A DNA stretch of 48,572 nucleotides from an uncultured Phascolarctobacterium sp. (GTDB lineage Bacteria > Bacillota > Negativicutes > Acidaminococcales > Acidaminococcaceae): the NCBI RefSeq assembly GCF_900753045.1, contig NZ_CAADXO010000026.1, positions 1 to 48,572 on the forward strand. The letters run 5' to 3'. The notes below the pieces were generated by a model, which was not told where the DNA came from, searched no databases, and saw nothing but the letters and a program-made list of their open reading frames with translations. Both the position numbers and the translations under genes were made by a program. This document shows, in pieces, positions 16,808-25,145 of the stretch; position 1 is the stretch's first letter, and each line of letters starts with the position of its first letter.

Positions 16808-16845
16808 ACAAAAAAATCCGTCGCACATGCGACGGATTTTCTTCG
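16808..16845. terminator. Bidirectional terminator between the reductase gene and SRP RNA
   Basis: Perfect 13-bp arms (16813-16825 and 16828-16840) have an A run on one side and a T run on the other. It can end both the plus-strand reductase transcript and the minus-strand SRP RNA. Confidence 0.85.
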
Positions 16846-16855
16846 TTTATTTCCC

Positions 16856-16979
16856 TGTAGGACCGCAAAGACGGGCTTCCCCACGGCACATGAAAGTATC
16901 CGCTTAAGGCTGCTTCCTTCCGGACCTGACCTGGTTCACAGGCTCCCATTGCGCAGGACCCGGCTCTACGATCCTACAG
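16856..16979 (-). ncRNA. ffs: Signal recognition particle RNA (small bacterial type)
   Basis: On the minus strand the conserved domain IV is evident: GGTCAGGTCCGGAAGGAAGC followed by AGCC, the binding site of Ffh with the GGAA tetraloop. The ends pair with each other (CTGTAGGA at 16979-16972 with TCCTACAG at 16863-16856), which sets the approximate limits at about 124 nt. It lies between tRNA-Ser and dnaX, as in Bacillus relatives. The exact ends are estimated from the terminal stem. Confidence 0.92.
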
Positions 16980-17003
16980 AGAAACAAGCTATATGCTTTT
17001 ATT

Positions 17004-17030
17004 AAAAAAGCCGCTCAGTGCGGCAGATTT
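17004..17030 (-). terminator. Terminator behind tRNA-Ser
   Basis: The stem gccgc/gcggc (17010-17014 with 17020-17024) is followed on the minus strand by six T residues. It lies between tRNA-Ser and the SRP RNA, so the latter may rely on partial read-through or a promoter not recognised here. Confidence 0.65.
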
Positions 17031-17035
17031 TTAAG

Positions 17036-17125
17036 TGGCGGAGAGAGAGGGATTCGAACCCTCGGTACGGTTTCCCGTACACACGCTTTCCAGGCGTGCA
17101 CCTTCAACCACTCGGTCATCTCTCC
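17036..17125 (-). tRNA. tRNA-Ser (anticodon GGA)
   Basis: On the minus strand a 90-nt class II tRNA folds with acceptor stem GGAGAGA/TCTCTCC, encoded CCA end, anticodon loop CTGGAAA (anticodon GGA, reading UCC and UCU), a variable arm GTACGGGAAACCGTAC and T loop GGTTCGAATCC. The long variable arm is characteristic of serine tRNAs. Confidence 0.96.
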
Positions 17126-17199
17126 AAGGTTGAAAACTTTAAACTATTTTCAATTTGCCAGCACAATACGTACCCGCAGTCAACATAACTGCAAGTAGT

Positions 17200-17228
17200 A
17201 TTATACTGGCATTTTTAATGAAAGTCAA
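17200..17228 (-). promoter_or_regulatory. Promoter of tRNA-Ser (and possibly SRP RNA)
   Basis: TTGACT (17228-17223), 17 bp, TATAAT (17205-17200) on the minus strand, one of the closest matches to consensus in the window, as expected for a stable RNA. It lies 75 nt ahead of the mature tRNA. Confidence 0.8.
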
Positions 17229-17281
17229 GCATTTTTTGTAAAAATTTTTATAAAATCCTCAAAAAATCTTTCTGCGGCAGT

Positions 17282-18142
17282 TTAGGAGAAGGTATCTTCC
17301 TCATCACTGTCTTCAGCCGGCAGCAGCATTACCGCACAATCAGAATTCAGGACTACGTTTTCCGAGGTGCTTCCAAGGTCATCGCCGTTAGTCATATCAG
17401 CGCCTGTTTTGGTCATCATAATCAGACTGACATTATCACGCTCGCAGATAGCGGCAATTTTTTTGGAGGCTACGCCATGTGCAATGCGGTAATCGGCTTC
17501 AATTCCGAAAATTTTCATTTCGTCTACCAGCTCTTGCAAAAACATTTTGGCACTGCCGTATTTTTCCTTGTAATCATGCTTGTTTCTGCTATGCTCAACA
17601 ACATGCACAAACAATACCTTGCCTACATATTCACGCAGACTGCGGATAACGTTCAGCGCTTCTAAGGATTTACGGGAAAAATCTGTCGGTATCAGCACAG
17701 TATCCAGCAGATTTTCTGTAACCTCATCTTCCTCATCCTTATTAATCAGCAGGGGAATCATTGTAGACCGTGCCAGCTCATAGGTAGTGCTGCCCATCAG
17801 CGCACGCTTCAAAAAGCCCTTGCGGTGGGATGCTACCAGCATCAGGTCGGCGTCATTTTCTTCTGCCAGCCTGCTTAAGGTTTCGCAAGGCTCGCCTGCC
17901 GGGGTTACAATGGAAATTTCTTCATAGCCTGCCTGCTCTATATCATTTTTATACCCATCCAATCGGCTGCGCGCTTTTTTAAAGCTGCTACCGTCAGGGT
18001 CGGCATCATCGTCATCATCAAAGACGTGAGCCAAAACCACTTCCGTTTCCGTATCGGGGCATAAGCAAAACAGACACTCGGTCAATTTATCAGCCTGCGG
18101 GGACAGATCTGTGGCCAACAGGACCTTGGTGAATGTACTCAT
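17282..18142 (-). CDS. Universal stress protein with two Usp domains
   Basis: The 286 residues hold two tandem UspA folds. Domain 1 (about 1-137) starts KVLLATDLSPQADK and carries the ATP-loop-like ASHRKGFLKRALMGSTTYELA. Domain 2 (about 147-277) starts TVLIPTDFSRKSLEAL and carries MTKTGADMTNGDDLGSTSENV. A very acidic stretch DDDDDADPDG lies in domain 1 and an acidic tail ends the protein. Such proteins help cells survive starvation or stress, but the biochemical role is usually unknown. It is monocistronic, between tRNA-Ser and an XRE regulator on the same strand. Confidence 0.92.
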   Translation of the reverse strand: MSTFTKVLLATDLSPQADKLTECLFCLCPDTETEVVLAHVFDDDDDADPDGSSFKKARSRLDGYKNDIEQAGYEEISIVTPAGEPCETLSRLAEENDADLMLVASHRKGFLKRALMGSTTYELARSTMIPLLINKDEEDEVTENLLDTVLIPTDFSRKSLEALNVIRSLREYVGKVLFVHVVEHSRNKHDYKEKYGSAKMFLQELVDEMKIFGIEADYRIAHGVASKKIAAICERDNVSLIMMTKTGADMTNGDDLGSTSENVVLNSDCAVMLLPAEDSDEEDTFS

Positions 18143-18245
18143 CTAATTGCTCCTTTAAAAAATATGTAATATATGGATAGTTCGCCATGAATCCTAAAAT
18201 TCCTGCCTGAGCAAAAACAGCTTGCCTAAAAATACTGCTTTGGCA

Positions 18246-18284
18246 AAAATAAAAAGCAAAGCCCTTGAATGACTTTGCTTTTTA
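18246..18284 (-). terminator. Terminator of the XRE regulator gene
   Basis: Perfect 11-bp arms aaaaagcaaag (18251-18261) and ctttgcttttt (18273-18283), flanked by A/T runs on both sides. It starts directly after the stop of the minus-strand regulator. Confidence 0.8.
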
Positions 18285-18286
18285 TT

Positions 18287-18595
18287 TCAGGCACGCGCCT
18301 TTTTCAGGAGTCTTGCCAGCTCCATAACATTTTCCAGAGTTATATCGCTGCTGTTATCAGCTTCCTTTTCTCCTTCGATATCAACAAAAAAAGAACTGAT
18401 AGGACATTCCAAAATCTGATGCAGCTTAATCAGATTGGGTATTGTCAAACCCGCGCGTCCATTTTCGATGTTGCTCAAATGCGTCTGAGTTACCCCCAAC
18501 TCTTTCGCCAAATCTGTCTGAGATACCTTAGCGGAAATGCGCTGCATTTTTACACGCTTGCCTATCAGGCGATTGTATTCCTCTGTCATATTCAT
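18287..18595 (-). CDS. XRE-family helix-turn-helix regulator
   Basis: A small one-domain regulator. The Cro/CI-type HTH is clear: RISAKVSQTDLAKELGVTQTHLSNIENGRAGLTIPNLIKLHQIL, followed by an acidic tail and a leucine-rich C-terminus (MELARLLKKARA). Three consecutive ATG codons at 18601, 18598 and 18595 and another at 18589 follow an AGAGGAAG site; 18595 gives the best spacing. An upstream in-frame ATG at 18628 lies before that site. Its targets are unknown, and no obvious palindromic operator was noted near it. Confidence 0.85.
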   Translation of the reverse strand: MNMTEEYNRLIGKRVKMQRISAKVSQTDLAKELGVTQTHLSNIENGRAGLTIPNLIKLHQILECPISSFFVDIEGEKEADNSSDITLENVMELARLLKKARA

Positions 18596-18771
18596 CATCA
18601 TCTTCCTCTTTTCATCATATATATTCATTATCCCTAAATAAATTTATATAGACAGCATTATAACATATGCGTATTTTATAGGCAATAGTTTTTTAATTTT
18701 CCGCAATTTATTTAACTATGCCTCTATCAAATTAGCAACATTTATAATGTAGGCAAGGAATATCGTAAATA

Positions 18772-18810
18772 AAAAAAGTGACGTACCCTTACAGACAAGA
18801 GTACGTCAGA
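18772..18810 (-). terminator. Terminator of the FAD-oxidase gene row
   Basis: TGACGTAC (18779-18786) pairs with GTACGTCA (18801-18808); the minus strand then runs into seven T residues. It lies 37 nt beyond the stop of the last oxidase gene. Confidence 0.8.
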
Positions 18811-18845
18811 CAATATATTAAATTTATTTAACAGTCCGCTGAAAA

Positions 18846-20243
18846 TCAGGCACGGATAAGCTTGCCGGGATTCAGGATATTATTGGGGTCCATAGCGCGT
18901 TTAATAGTCTTCATGATAGACATTTCTACCGGGTCGCAATAAGCTGCCAGCGCGTCAATCTTTTTCGCACCGATGCCATGCTCGCCGGAAAGACGGCCGC
19001 CCAGGCTGTAAACATATGCATAGCAGATTTTGTGGAACTCTGCGAGCTGTTTTTCCCATTCTTCGTCGGTCATATCCATCTTCAGGCAGTTGAAATGCAA
19101 GTTACCGTCACCGGCATGAGCCAGGCACATGCATTCGAAATCAAATTGCTTGGAAACATCCATCAGGTGGTTCAGGCAAACAGCGATTTTGTCGATAGGT
19201 ACAACAAGGTCATCAGAGGTAGAAACCTTGCTCAAAGCCTTGGAGCCTTCCAAACAGCTGCGGCGTACCTTCCATACGCGCTCGTCTGCTTCAACAACGT
19301 CGGTTGCACCGCAGGCAGTGCAGATTTCGTCAAGCTGCTCCATCTTCATATCCAGCTCGTCCTCGTTAAAGGTTTCCACGGTAACGATAACATAACTGCC
19401 ATCCTCGTAATGCGGCAGACGCTGTTCTGCATAATCGCTGGCAGCACGTACAAAGCCGTTGTCCATAAATTCAACACTTGTCGGATTCAGGCCGGCCTTA
19501 ACCAGTGCAGGCACCAGGTCGACAGCCTTCTGTACCTCGGTGAAAACAGCAAGGATATCCAGACGGTACGGAGCCAGCGGCAGCAGCTTCAGAGTTGCTT
19601 TGGTGATGATACCCAGAGTACCCTCGCTGCCCATTACCAATTGGTCGAGGCAATAGCCGGTGCTACATTTTTTCAAGCGGTTGCCCAGCTCAGCGATTTC
19701 ACCGGTCGGAGTAACAACCTCGATAGAATAAACCTGATGACGGGTAGTACCGTAACGTACAGCCTTGTTGCCGCCGGCGTTGGTTGCAATGTTGCCGCCG
19801 ATCATGCAGCTGTCTGCGCTGCAGGGGTCACCGGCATACAGCAGGCCTGCTTCGTTAGCCTTAGCCTGAATATCAGAGGTCAGCGCACCTGCTTCAACCT
19901 CCATATACATAGCATCGGCATCGAGCTTAATAATTTTATTCATGCGTTCCATCAGCAGCACAATGCCGCCGAAAACAGGAATCGCACCGCAGGATACGCT
20001 GGTGCCGGCACTGCGCGGAGTTACAGGCACAAGATATTTATTGGCGATTTTCATAACAGCAGCAACCTCTTCGGTGCTGCCCGGTGCTACAACTACTTCC
20101 GGCAGATGGTGGTAATGAGCGTCCGGCTCTTCGTCGGTTTTGTAACGCTCCAGAGTTTCGGCGTCATTTTTTACATGCTCTGCGCCGACTGCTTTACGCA
20201 GCTCCTCCAGAACTTCTTCGGTTACGGGATTGTACTTTGTCAT
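18846..20243 (-). CDS. FAD-linked oxidase, GlcD/D-lactate dehydrogenase type (paralogue 1 of 3)
   Basis: A flavoprotein of the VAO/PCMH fold that oxidises 2-hydroxyacids such as D-lactate or glycolate. The N-terminal FAD domain carries PRSAGTSVSCGAI (about 77-89), GGNIATNAGGNKAVRYG (about 149-165) and GSEGTLGIIT. The C-terminal cap domain has AHAGDGNLHFN and SGEHGIGAKK, whose histidines and glutamate bind a divalent metal in relatives. It ends DPNNILNPGKLI. Length 465 is standard. It is the most divergent of three tandem paralogues on the same strand and the promoter-distal one. In anaerobes such enzymes often pass electrons to EtfAB; no etf genes lie in the window, so acceptor and substrate remain open. 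Confidence 0.9.
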   Translation of the reverse strand: MTKYNPVTEEVLEELRKAVGAEHVKNDAETLERYKTDEEPDAHYHHLPEVVVAPGSTEEVAAVMKIANKYLVPVTPRSAGTSVSCGAIPVFGGIVLLMERMNKIIKLDADAMYMEVEAGALTSDIQAKANEAGLLYAGDPCSADSCMIGGNIATNAGGNKAVRYGTTRHQVYSIEVVTPTGEIAELGNRLKKCSTGYCLDQLVMGSEGTLGIITKATLKLLPLAPYRLDILAVFTEVQKAVDLVPALVKAGLNPTSVEFMDNGFVRAASDYAEQRLPHYEDGSYVIVTVETFNEDELDMKMEQLDEICTACGATDVVEADERVWKVRRSCLEGSKALSKVSTSDDLVVPIDKIAVCLNHLMDVSKQFDFECMCLAHAGDGNLHFNCLKMDMTDEEWEKQLAEFHKICYAYVYSLGGRLSGEHGIGAKKIDALAAYCDPVEMSIMKTIKRAMDPNNILNPGKLIRA

Positions 20244-20317
20244 ACTAAAATCTCTCCTTTGCTACTTAGCTACTATGCTACATATTTTAGCTTCTCCAAG
20301 ACCATTGAAAGGTCTTC

Positions 20318-21718
20318 TTATAAATTAAAAACCTTGCCGGGGTTCAGGATATTATTCGGATCCCAGGCTTTTTTAATTTTTCTCATCAGCTCCAGCTCAC
20401 CGCTCGGAGTAAAACGCTCCAGGAAGTGTGCCTTCTTGCTGCCAATGCCGTGCTCACCGGAAAGACGGCCGCCATGCGCATATGCATATGTATAAACCTC
20501 TTCCGTAAAGCGGCTCAGTTCGGATTCCCACTCCTCATCGGACAAATCCAGCTTGCACAAAACGATATGCAGGTTGCCGTCACCGATATGCGCGTTGATA
20601 CGCAGAGGGAAGGGATATTTCGCCACAGTTTTAATGATGTACTGAATCATGTCGCTCATTTCATCAACCGGCACAACAACGTCATCCGTCGTGCACACTT
20701 TGCTGATAAGGCTTACAGATTCCAGACAGTTGCGGCGCATCGACCAGATACGCTCATCAGCCTCCAGAACATCCACAGCGCCTGCGCCCTCGCAGATATC
20801 GCTGGCCTGCTCCATTTTCATGTCCAGCTCATCTTCGTTGAAGGTTTCTATCGTAATAATAACGTAAATACCGTCTTCAACATGCGGTGCACCGGGGAAC
20901 TCAAGATATTCCGAGGTTGTCCGCACATTAGGATTATCCATATATTCGATGCTTGTCGGGTCGATACCTGCTTTCACAAGCTGCGGCACAACGCCGATTG
21001 CTGCCATCGGGTCATGGAAAATTGCCAACATATCGATTTTATACGGAGGCAAGGGCTGCAGCTTCAGCGTTACCTGTGTAATAATACCCAGCGTGCCCTC
21101 ACTGCCGATAACAAGCTGCTCCATGCAGTAGCCTGTGCTGCATTTTTTCAGTGGCGAGCCCAAGTCAACAATATCGCCGTAGGGCGTAACAATCTGCACA
21201 GCGTATACCTGATTGCGCGTTACACCGTAGCGCACAGCCTTGATGCCGCCGGCATTCGTCGCCAGGTTGCCGCCAATCTGGCAGCTGTCGCTGCTCGACG
21301 GGTCGCCTGCATAAAGCAGATTCTCCGCCTTCGCCGCTGCCTGAATATCCAGCGTGCGCACACCGGCCTGCGCTACCATGTACAGGCCTTCCTTGTTCAG
21401 CTCGATAATTTTATTGAGGCGTTCCATCAGCAGCACTACGCCGCCCTTGTCGGCAATAGCACCGTCAACGATGCCTGTACCGCCACCGCGCACGGTCAGC
21501 GGAATGAGATACTTGTTGCACAGCTTCACTACACCGGCAATTTCCTCGGCATTTGCCGGAATTACCACTACATCCGGCAGATGGAAGCAGCGCTCGTCCG
21601 CTTCCTCGTCCGTCTTATAGCGGTCGAGCGTATCAGCATCGGTTTTGACATATTTTTCGCCCAACAGCGTTTTTAATTCATCAATAAATTCAGGAGTTAC
21701 AGAATTATAATTGCTCAT
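20318..21718 (-). CDS. FAD-linked oxidase, GlcD/D-lactate dehydrogenase type (paralogue 2 of 3)
   Basis: The 466-residue protein has the same architecture as its neighbours: FAD-binding VRGGGTGIVDGAI, GGNLATNAGGIKAVRYG and GSEGTLGIIT in the N-terminal half, and cap-domain AHIGDGNLHIV with SGEHGIGSKK. It resembles paralogue 3 more than paralogue 1 (shared PANAEEIA.VVKLCNKY, EAGVRT.DIQ or AQAGVRT, HIGDGNLHIVLCK). Differences around the substrate pocket (for example GGGTG against SGGTS in paralogue 3) suggest different hydroxyacids. It is separated from paralogue 1 by 74 nt and from paralogue 3 by a 123-nt structured element. Confidence 0.9.
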   Translation of the reverse strand: MSNYNSVTPEFIDELKTLLGEKYVKTDADTLDRYKTDEEADERCFHLPDVVVIPANAEEIAGVVKLCNKYLIPLTVRGGGTGIVDGAIADKGGVVLLMERLNKIIELNKEGLYMVAQAGVRTLDIQAAAKAENLLYAGDPSSSDSCQIGGNLATNAGGIKAVRYGVTRNQVYAVQIVTPYGDIVDLGSPLKKCSTGYCMEQLVIGSEGTLGIITQVTLKLQPLPPYKIDMLAIFHDPMAAIGVVPQLVKAGIDPTSIEYMDNPNVRTTSEYLEFPGAPHVEDGIYVIITIETFNEDELDMKMEQASDICEGAGAVDVLEADERIWSMRRNCLESVSLISKVCTTDDVVVPVDEMSDMIQYIIKTVAKYPFPLRINAHIGDGNLHIVLCKLDLSDEEWESELSRFTEEVYTYAYAHGGRLSGEHGIGSKKAHFLERFTPSGELELMRKIKKAWDPNNILNPGKVFNL

Positions 21719-21735
21719 AATACACTACCTTTTCT

Positions 21736-21841
21736 AAAGGCTGACGAGAAGGTATCAGAGGCGAAGAACAGGCACCGCCGGCGTACTAAACGTACGTCAA
21801 GGTGACTGTGATGAAGCATATGATGCCTTATTCGTCAGACT
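21736..21841. repeat. Structured intergenic repeat, short form
   Basis: The element starts AAAGGCTGACGAGAAGG and ends CCTTATTCGTCAGACTT, whose outer ends are complementary, so the whole element can fold on itself. It contains GGCGTAC near the centre and an inner ACGTACGT. The start and the GGCGTAC core recur at 40306-40484. It lies between two oxidase genes and may modulate expression along the row or simply be a dispersed element. Confidence 0.6.
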
Positions 21842-23248
21842 TCATGCGTTGAAGACTTTGCCGGGGTTAAGGATAAGATTCGGATCCCAAGCCAGCTTAA
21901 TCCTGCGCATCAGCTCCAGTTCACCGGCAGGCGTAAACTCTTCCATATAAGCCAGCTTCTTGGCACCGATGCCGTGCTCACCGGCTAAGCGGCCGCCCTG
22001 AGCGTAAGCATAGGCATAAACTTCTTCATGGAAATCATGCACGATTTTTTCCCAGGTTGCATCATCCAAATCGCATTTGCAGAGAACGATATGCAGATTA
22101 CCGTCACCGATATGCGCGTTGATTTTTACCGGAATCGGGAAAGGATACTTGCTGCCGATATGCATAATTTCTTTAATGGTCGGCGCAATGCGGTCTACAG
22201 GCACAACAACATCATCGGTCAGGGAAACCTTGCTGACAAGGCTGATGGATTCCTGGCAGTTGCGGCGCATTGCCCAGATACGGTCATCAGCTTCCAGAAC
22301 TTCAACAGCGCCTGCTGCTTCGCACAGCTCGTCGAGCTGTTCCATCTTCATGTCCAGCTCATCCTCGCTGAAGGTTTCTACCGTAATGATAACGTAAATC
22401 CCGTCCTCATAATGCGGTGCGCCCTTAAATTCAATATAATCGGCGCAGGCACGCACATAGGAATTATCCATATATTCCATGCTCGTCGGATTCAGACCGG
22501 CCTGCATAATCTTCGGCACTACGTCAAGAGCCTTGAACGGGTCATCAAAAACCGCCAACAGGTCAAAGCGATACGGAGGCATCGGCTGCAGCTTTAAGGT
22601 TACCTTGGTGATAATGCCCAAGGTACCTTCGCTGCCCATCACCAGCTGCTCCATGCAATAGCCTGTGCTGCATTTTTTCAGACGGCTGCCAACCTCCACA
22701 ATTTCGCCGGTCGGTGTAACCATCTCCAGTCTGTAAACCTGATTACGGGTAACGCCGTAGCGTACAGCCTTGCTGCCGCCGGCATTTGTTGCCAGATTGC
22801 CGCCGATCAGGCAGCTTTCGGCGCTGCAGGGGTCACCTGCGTAAAGATAGCCTGCTTCATTAGCCATCTTCTGAATATCAACGGTACGCACGCCGGCTTC
22901 GGCGACAACATACATCGCTTCGGTATTCATCTCGATAATTTTATTTAAGCGCTCCATGAGCAGCACAATACCGCCACAGACAGCAATTGCGCCGTCGGCA
23001 AGGCTGGTACCGCCGCTGCGGACAGTCAGCGGCACATTGTACTTGTTGCACAGCTTCACAACTGCGGCAATCTCTTCGGCGTTGGCAGGACGCACAACAG
23101 CCTCAGGCACACGGAAACGGCGCGGATCATATTCCTCGTCCGTTTTATATTGCTCCAGCTTTTCAGGCTCGGTAAAAACATTGGCGTCACCGACTACGGC
23201 GCGCACATCCGCCAAAAACGGTTCCGATACGGAATTATACTCTTTCAT
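21842..23248 (-). CDS. FAD-linked oxidase, GlcD/D-lactate dehydrogenase type (paralogue 3 of 3)
   Basis: The 468-residue flavoprotein has VRSGGTSLADGAI, GGNLATNAGGSKAVRYG and GSEGTLGIIT in the FAD domain, and AHIGDGNLHIV and AGEHGIGAKK in the cap domain, ending DPNLILNPGKVF. It is the promoter-proximal member of the three and the closest relative of paralogue 2. A GAGGGAA ribosome site precedes the ATG. The divergently oriented AGCS symporter begins about 290 bp away, which suggests co-regulation of uptake and oxidation, although an amino-acid symporter is not the expected carrier for D-lactate or glycolate. Confidence 0.9.
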   Translation of the reverse strand: MKEYNSVSEPFLADVRAVVGDANVFTEPEKLEQYKTDEEYDPRRFRVPEAVVRPANAEEIAAVVKLCNKYNVPLTVRSGGTSLADGAIAVCGGIVLLMERLNKIIEMNTEAMYVVAEAGVRTVDIQKMANEAGYLYAGDPCSAESCLIGGNLATNAGGSKAVRYGVTRNQVYRLEMVTPTGEIVEVGSRLKKCSTGYCMEQLVMGSEGTLGIITKVTLKLQPMPPYRFDLLAVFDDPFKALDVVPKIMQAGLNPTSMEYMDNSYVRACADYIEFKGAPHYEDGIYVIITVETFSEDELDMKMEQLDELCEAAGAVEVLEADDRIWAMRRNCQESISLVSKVSLTDDVVVPVDRIAPTIKEIMHIGSKYPFPIPVKINAHIGDGNLHIVLCKCDLDDATWEKIVHDFHEEVYAYAYAQGGRLAGEHGIGAKKLAYMEEFTPAGELELMRRIKLAWDPNLILNPGKVFNA

Positions 23249-23540
23249 TATATTCCCTCATTTCTAAGATTATATATAGACATCTGTGCGAAAGAAAACA
23301 GATGTCACTTATCTAACTTTATATTATATTACAAATCGCGCTGTTTGTCTGTAAATTATGTATGAGAAATCAACAAGAAATGTTTTGTTGCAGAGAAAAT
23401 AGGTTTCGCTATATATTGTATACTTCCCCGCACCCATTGCCAAGCAATATAAAAAAGGTTAAGATATAGATAATGAAGCTGCCTTTGCTGCGTCTTAACG
23501 CAAGGGCAAAATAAAATTACAGCTATAGGAGAGGAGTCTT
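23249..23540. promoter_or_regulatory. Divergent regulatory gap between oxidase row and AGCS symporter
   Basis: The 292-bp AT-rich gap must hold promoters for both directions. On the plus strand TTGCAG (23388-23393) and TATATT (23412-23417) with an 18-bp spacer are a possible promoter for the symporter. A TTGTATACTT word (23416-23425) overlaps its -10 and matches the operator-like arms near 11833. The TTGCAG promoter is only a moderate match. Confidence 0.4.
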
Positions 23541-25100
23541 ATGCAAGCTTTATTTGATGCAGTTAACGCCATCTGCGCCAAAATCCAGATTGTTTCCAAC
23601 TGGTTCTGGGATTTTCCCTGCAATCTCGACTGGTACGGTTCTATTCCCATTTTGGGAAACTTCAGTCTGGCAATTATTTTATTAGTCGGTACAGGTATTT
23701 ACTTCACCTTCCGCCTGCACTTTGTACAGGTACACAACTTTGTCTTTGCCGTGAAGGTACTGATGCAGCGCAACCACACGCGCAACGGTATTTCCTCACT
23801 CACAGCCTTTTTGCTTTCCACCGCCATGCGTGTCGGCCCCGGCAATATTCTGGGCGTAACCGGCGCCATTTCCATCGGCGGCCCGGGCGCACTGTTCTGG
23901 ATGTGGGTTTCCGCCTTCTTCGGCATGGCAACGTCCTTCGCCGAATCCACGCTTTCGCAGATTTTCAAGGAAAACCGCGACAACGAATATGTCGGCGGCC
24001 TGCCCTTTTACGCACGCAAATTGCTGAACGATTCCGCCGCTGCCGGCGTTGCGCTCAGCATGCTGTACATCGTTTATGCGCTGCTGTGCTTCCCCGCACA
24101 GGGCTTCAACACTATTTCCGCCGTGGGTGCCATCGCCAGCAAAATCTCCGGTGTGAACATTCCCACCAATTCCTCGCTCTACTGGATTTCCTTTGCGGTG
24201 CTTATCGTTATCACTGCTGTTATCAGCTTCGGCGGTATCAAAAAGGTAACGAAGGTTACCGACCGCATCGTTCCCGTTATGGCAGTTATTTATGTACTCA
24301 CCGTCATCGCTTTGACCGTCGGCAACATCGACCGCATTCCGCTGTTCTTCCGCTCCGTTTTCATGCAGGCCTTTGCGCCTGATGCTGTTTTCGGCGGTGC
24401 CTTCGGTCTGGCGCTCAGCCAAGGCATTAAACGTGGCCTGATGTCTAACGAAGCAGGCCAGGGTACTATTACCATGCCGGCTGCGGCAGCAGAGGTTGCG
24501 CACCCCTGTGAGCAGGGTTGTGTGCAGGCTTTAGGCGTATTCCTTGATACTATCGTTATCTGCACCCTGACAGGCTTTGTCGTTATTATGGGCAGCATGT
24601 GGCTCACAGCAGATGCTCAGGCTTGGTTTGAGCTGGGCAAGCTGGATAAATTCCTCGCCTCCTGCGGTGCTCTGACCGGCGGCAACGACACTCTTTACGG
24701 CGTTGTTACGCTGCTTGTAAGCGTTTGCTTCGGCCTGTTTGCCTTCACCTGCCTCTTGGGCTTTATGTCCTTCACCGAAATGTGTGCTAACCGCATTTCC
24801 AGTAAGGCTTCCTTCATCAACGCCATCCGCGTGCTGTGCCTCGTCGTTATTTCCTTCGGCGTTATCACCAACATCGCCGGTATGGATTTAGGCGCACTGT
24901 GGGAATTGAGCGACTTCGCCAACATCCTCATGGTATACTGCAACTTACCGCTGCAATATATCGGCTTTAAATATGTACTGCGTGCCTGGAAGCATTTCGA
25001 AAAGAATGACGGTACTCCGTTCACCTCCGAAATTGCCGGCCTGCAGCTGCCTGTTTGGGATGCTTTGGCCAAAGAACACAAAAACGAATATCATCACTAA
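23541..25100 (+). CDS. Sodium:alanine symporter family (AGCS) transporter
   Basis: A secondary transporter that imports alanine or glycine with Na+ (or H+). The 519-residue protein has about ten membrane segments. AGCS signatures are visible: GTGIYFTFRLHFVQ near residue 49, the substrate-site stretch STAMRVGPGNILGVTGAISIGGPGALFWMWVSAFFGMATSFAE (about 93-135, family consensus G-x-GNI-x-G-A-x-G-GPGA), and SNEAGQGT near residue 300. A GGAGAGG site precedes the ATG. In the family consensus the first signature reads alanine-glycine-x-GNI where this protein has RVGPGNI, a mild divergence that could affect substrate choice. A bidirectional terminator follows. Confidence 0.9.
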   Translation: MQALFDAVNAICAKIQIVSNWFWDFPCNLDWYGSIPILGNFSLAIILLVGTGIYFTFRLHFVQVHNFVFAVKVLMQRNHTRNGISSLTAFLLSTAMRVGPGNILGVTGAISIGGPGALFWMWVSAFFGMATSFAESTLSQIFKENRDNEYVGGLPFYARKLLNDSAAAGVALSMLYIVYALLCFPAQGFNTISAVGAIASKISGVNIPTNSSLYWISFAVLIVITAVISFGGIKKVTKVTDRIVPVMAVIYVLTVIALTVGNIDRIPLFFRSVFMQAFAPDAVFGGAFGLALSQGIKRGLMSNEAGQGTITMPAAAAEVAHPCEQGCVQALGVFLDTIVICTLTGFVVIMGSMWLTADAQAWFELGKLDKFLASCGALTGGNDTLYGVVTLLVSVCFGLFAFTCLLGFMSFTEMCANRISSKASFINAIRVLCLVVISFGVITNIAGMDLGALWELSDFANILMVYCNLPLQYIGFKYVLRAWKHFEKNDGTPFTSEIAGLQLPVWDALAKEHKNEYHH

Positions 25101-25140
25101 AAAATTAAGCGTGGCCGCTACTCGCAGCCACGCTATTTTT
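25101..25140. terminator. Bidirectional terminator between the symporter and ligA
   Basis: AGCGTGGC (25108-25115) pairs with GCCACGCT (25127-25134), flanked by an A run on the left and TATTTTTA on the right. It serves both the plus-strand symporter and the minus-strand pcrA-ligA transcript. Confidence 0.85.
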
Positions 25141-25145
25141 ATGCC

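Noticed and set aside
18978..20495. 505-codon frame opposite the FAD-oxidase genes
   Set aside because: It spans the end of one oxidase gene and part of the next in antisense; no support for real coding.
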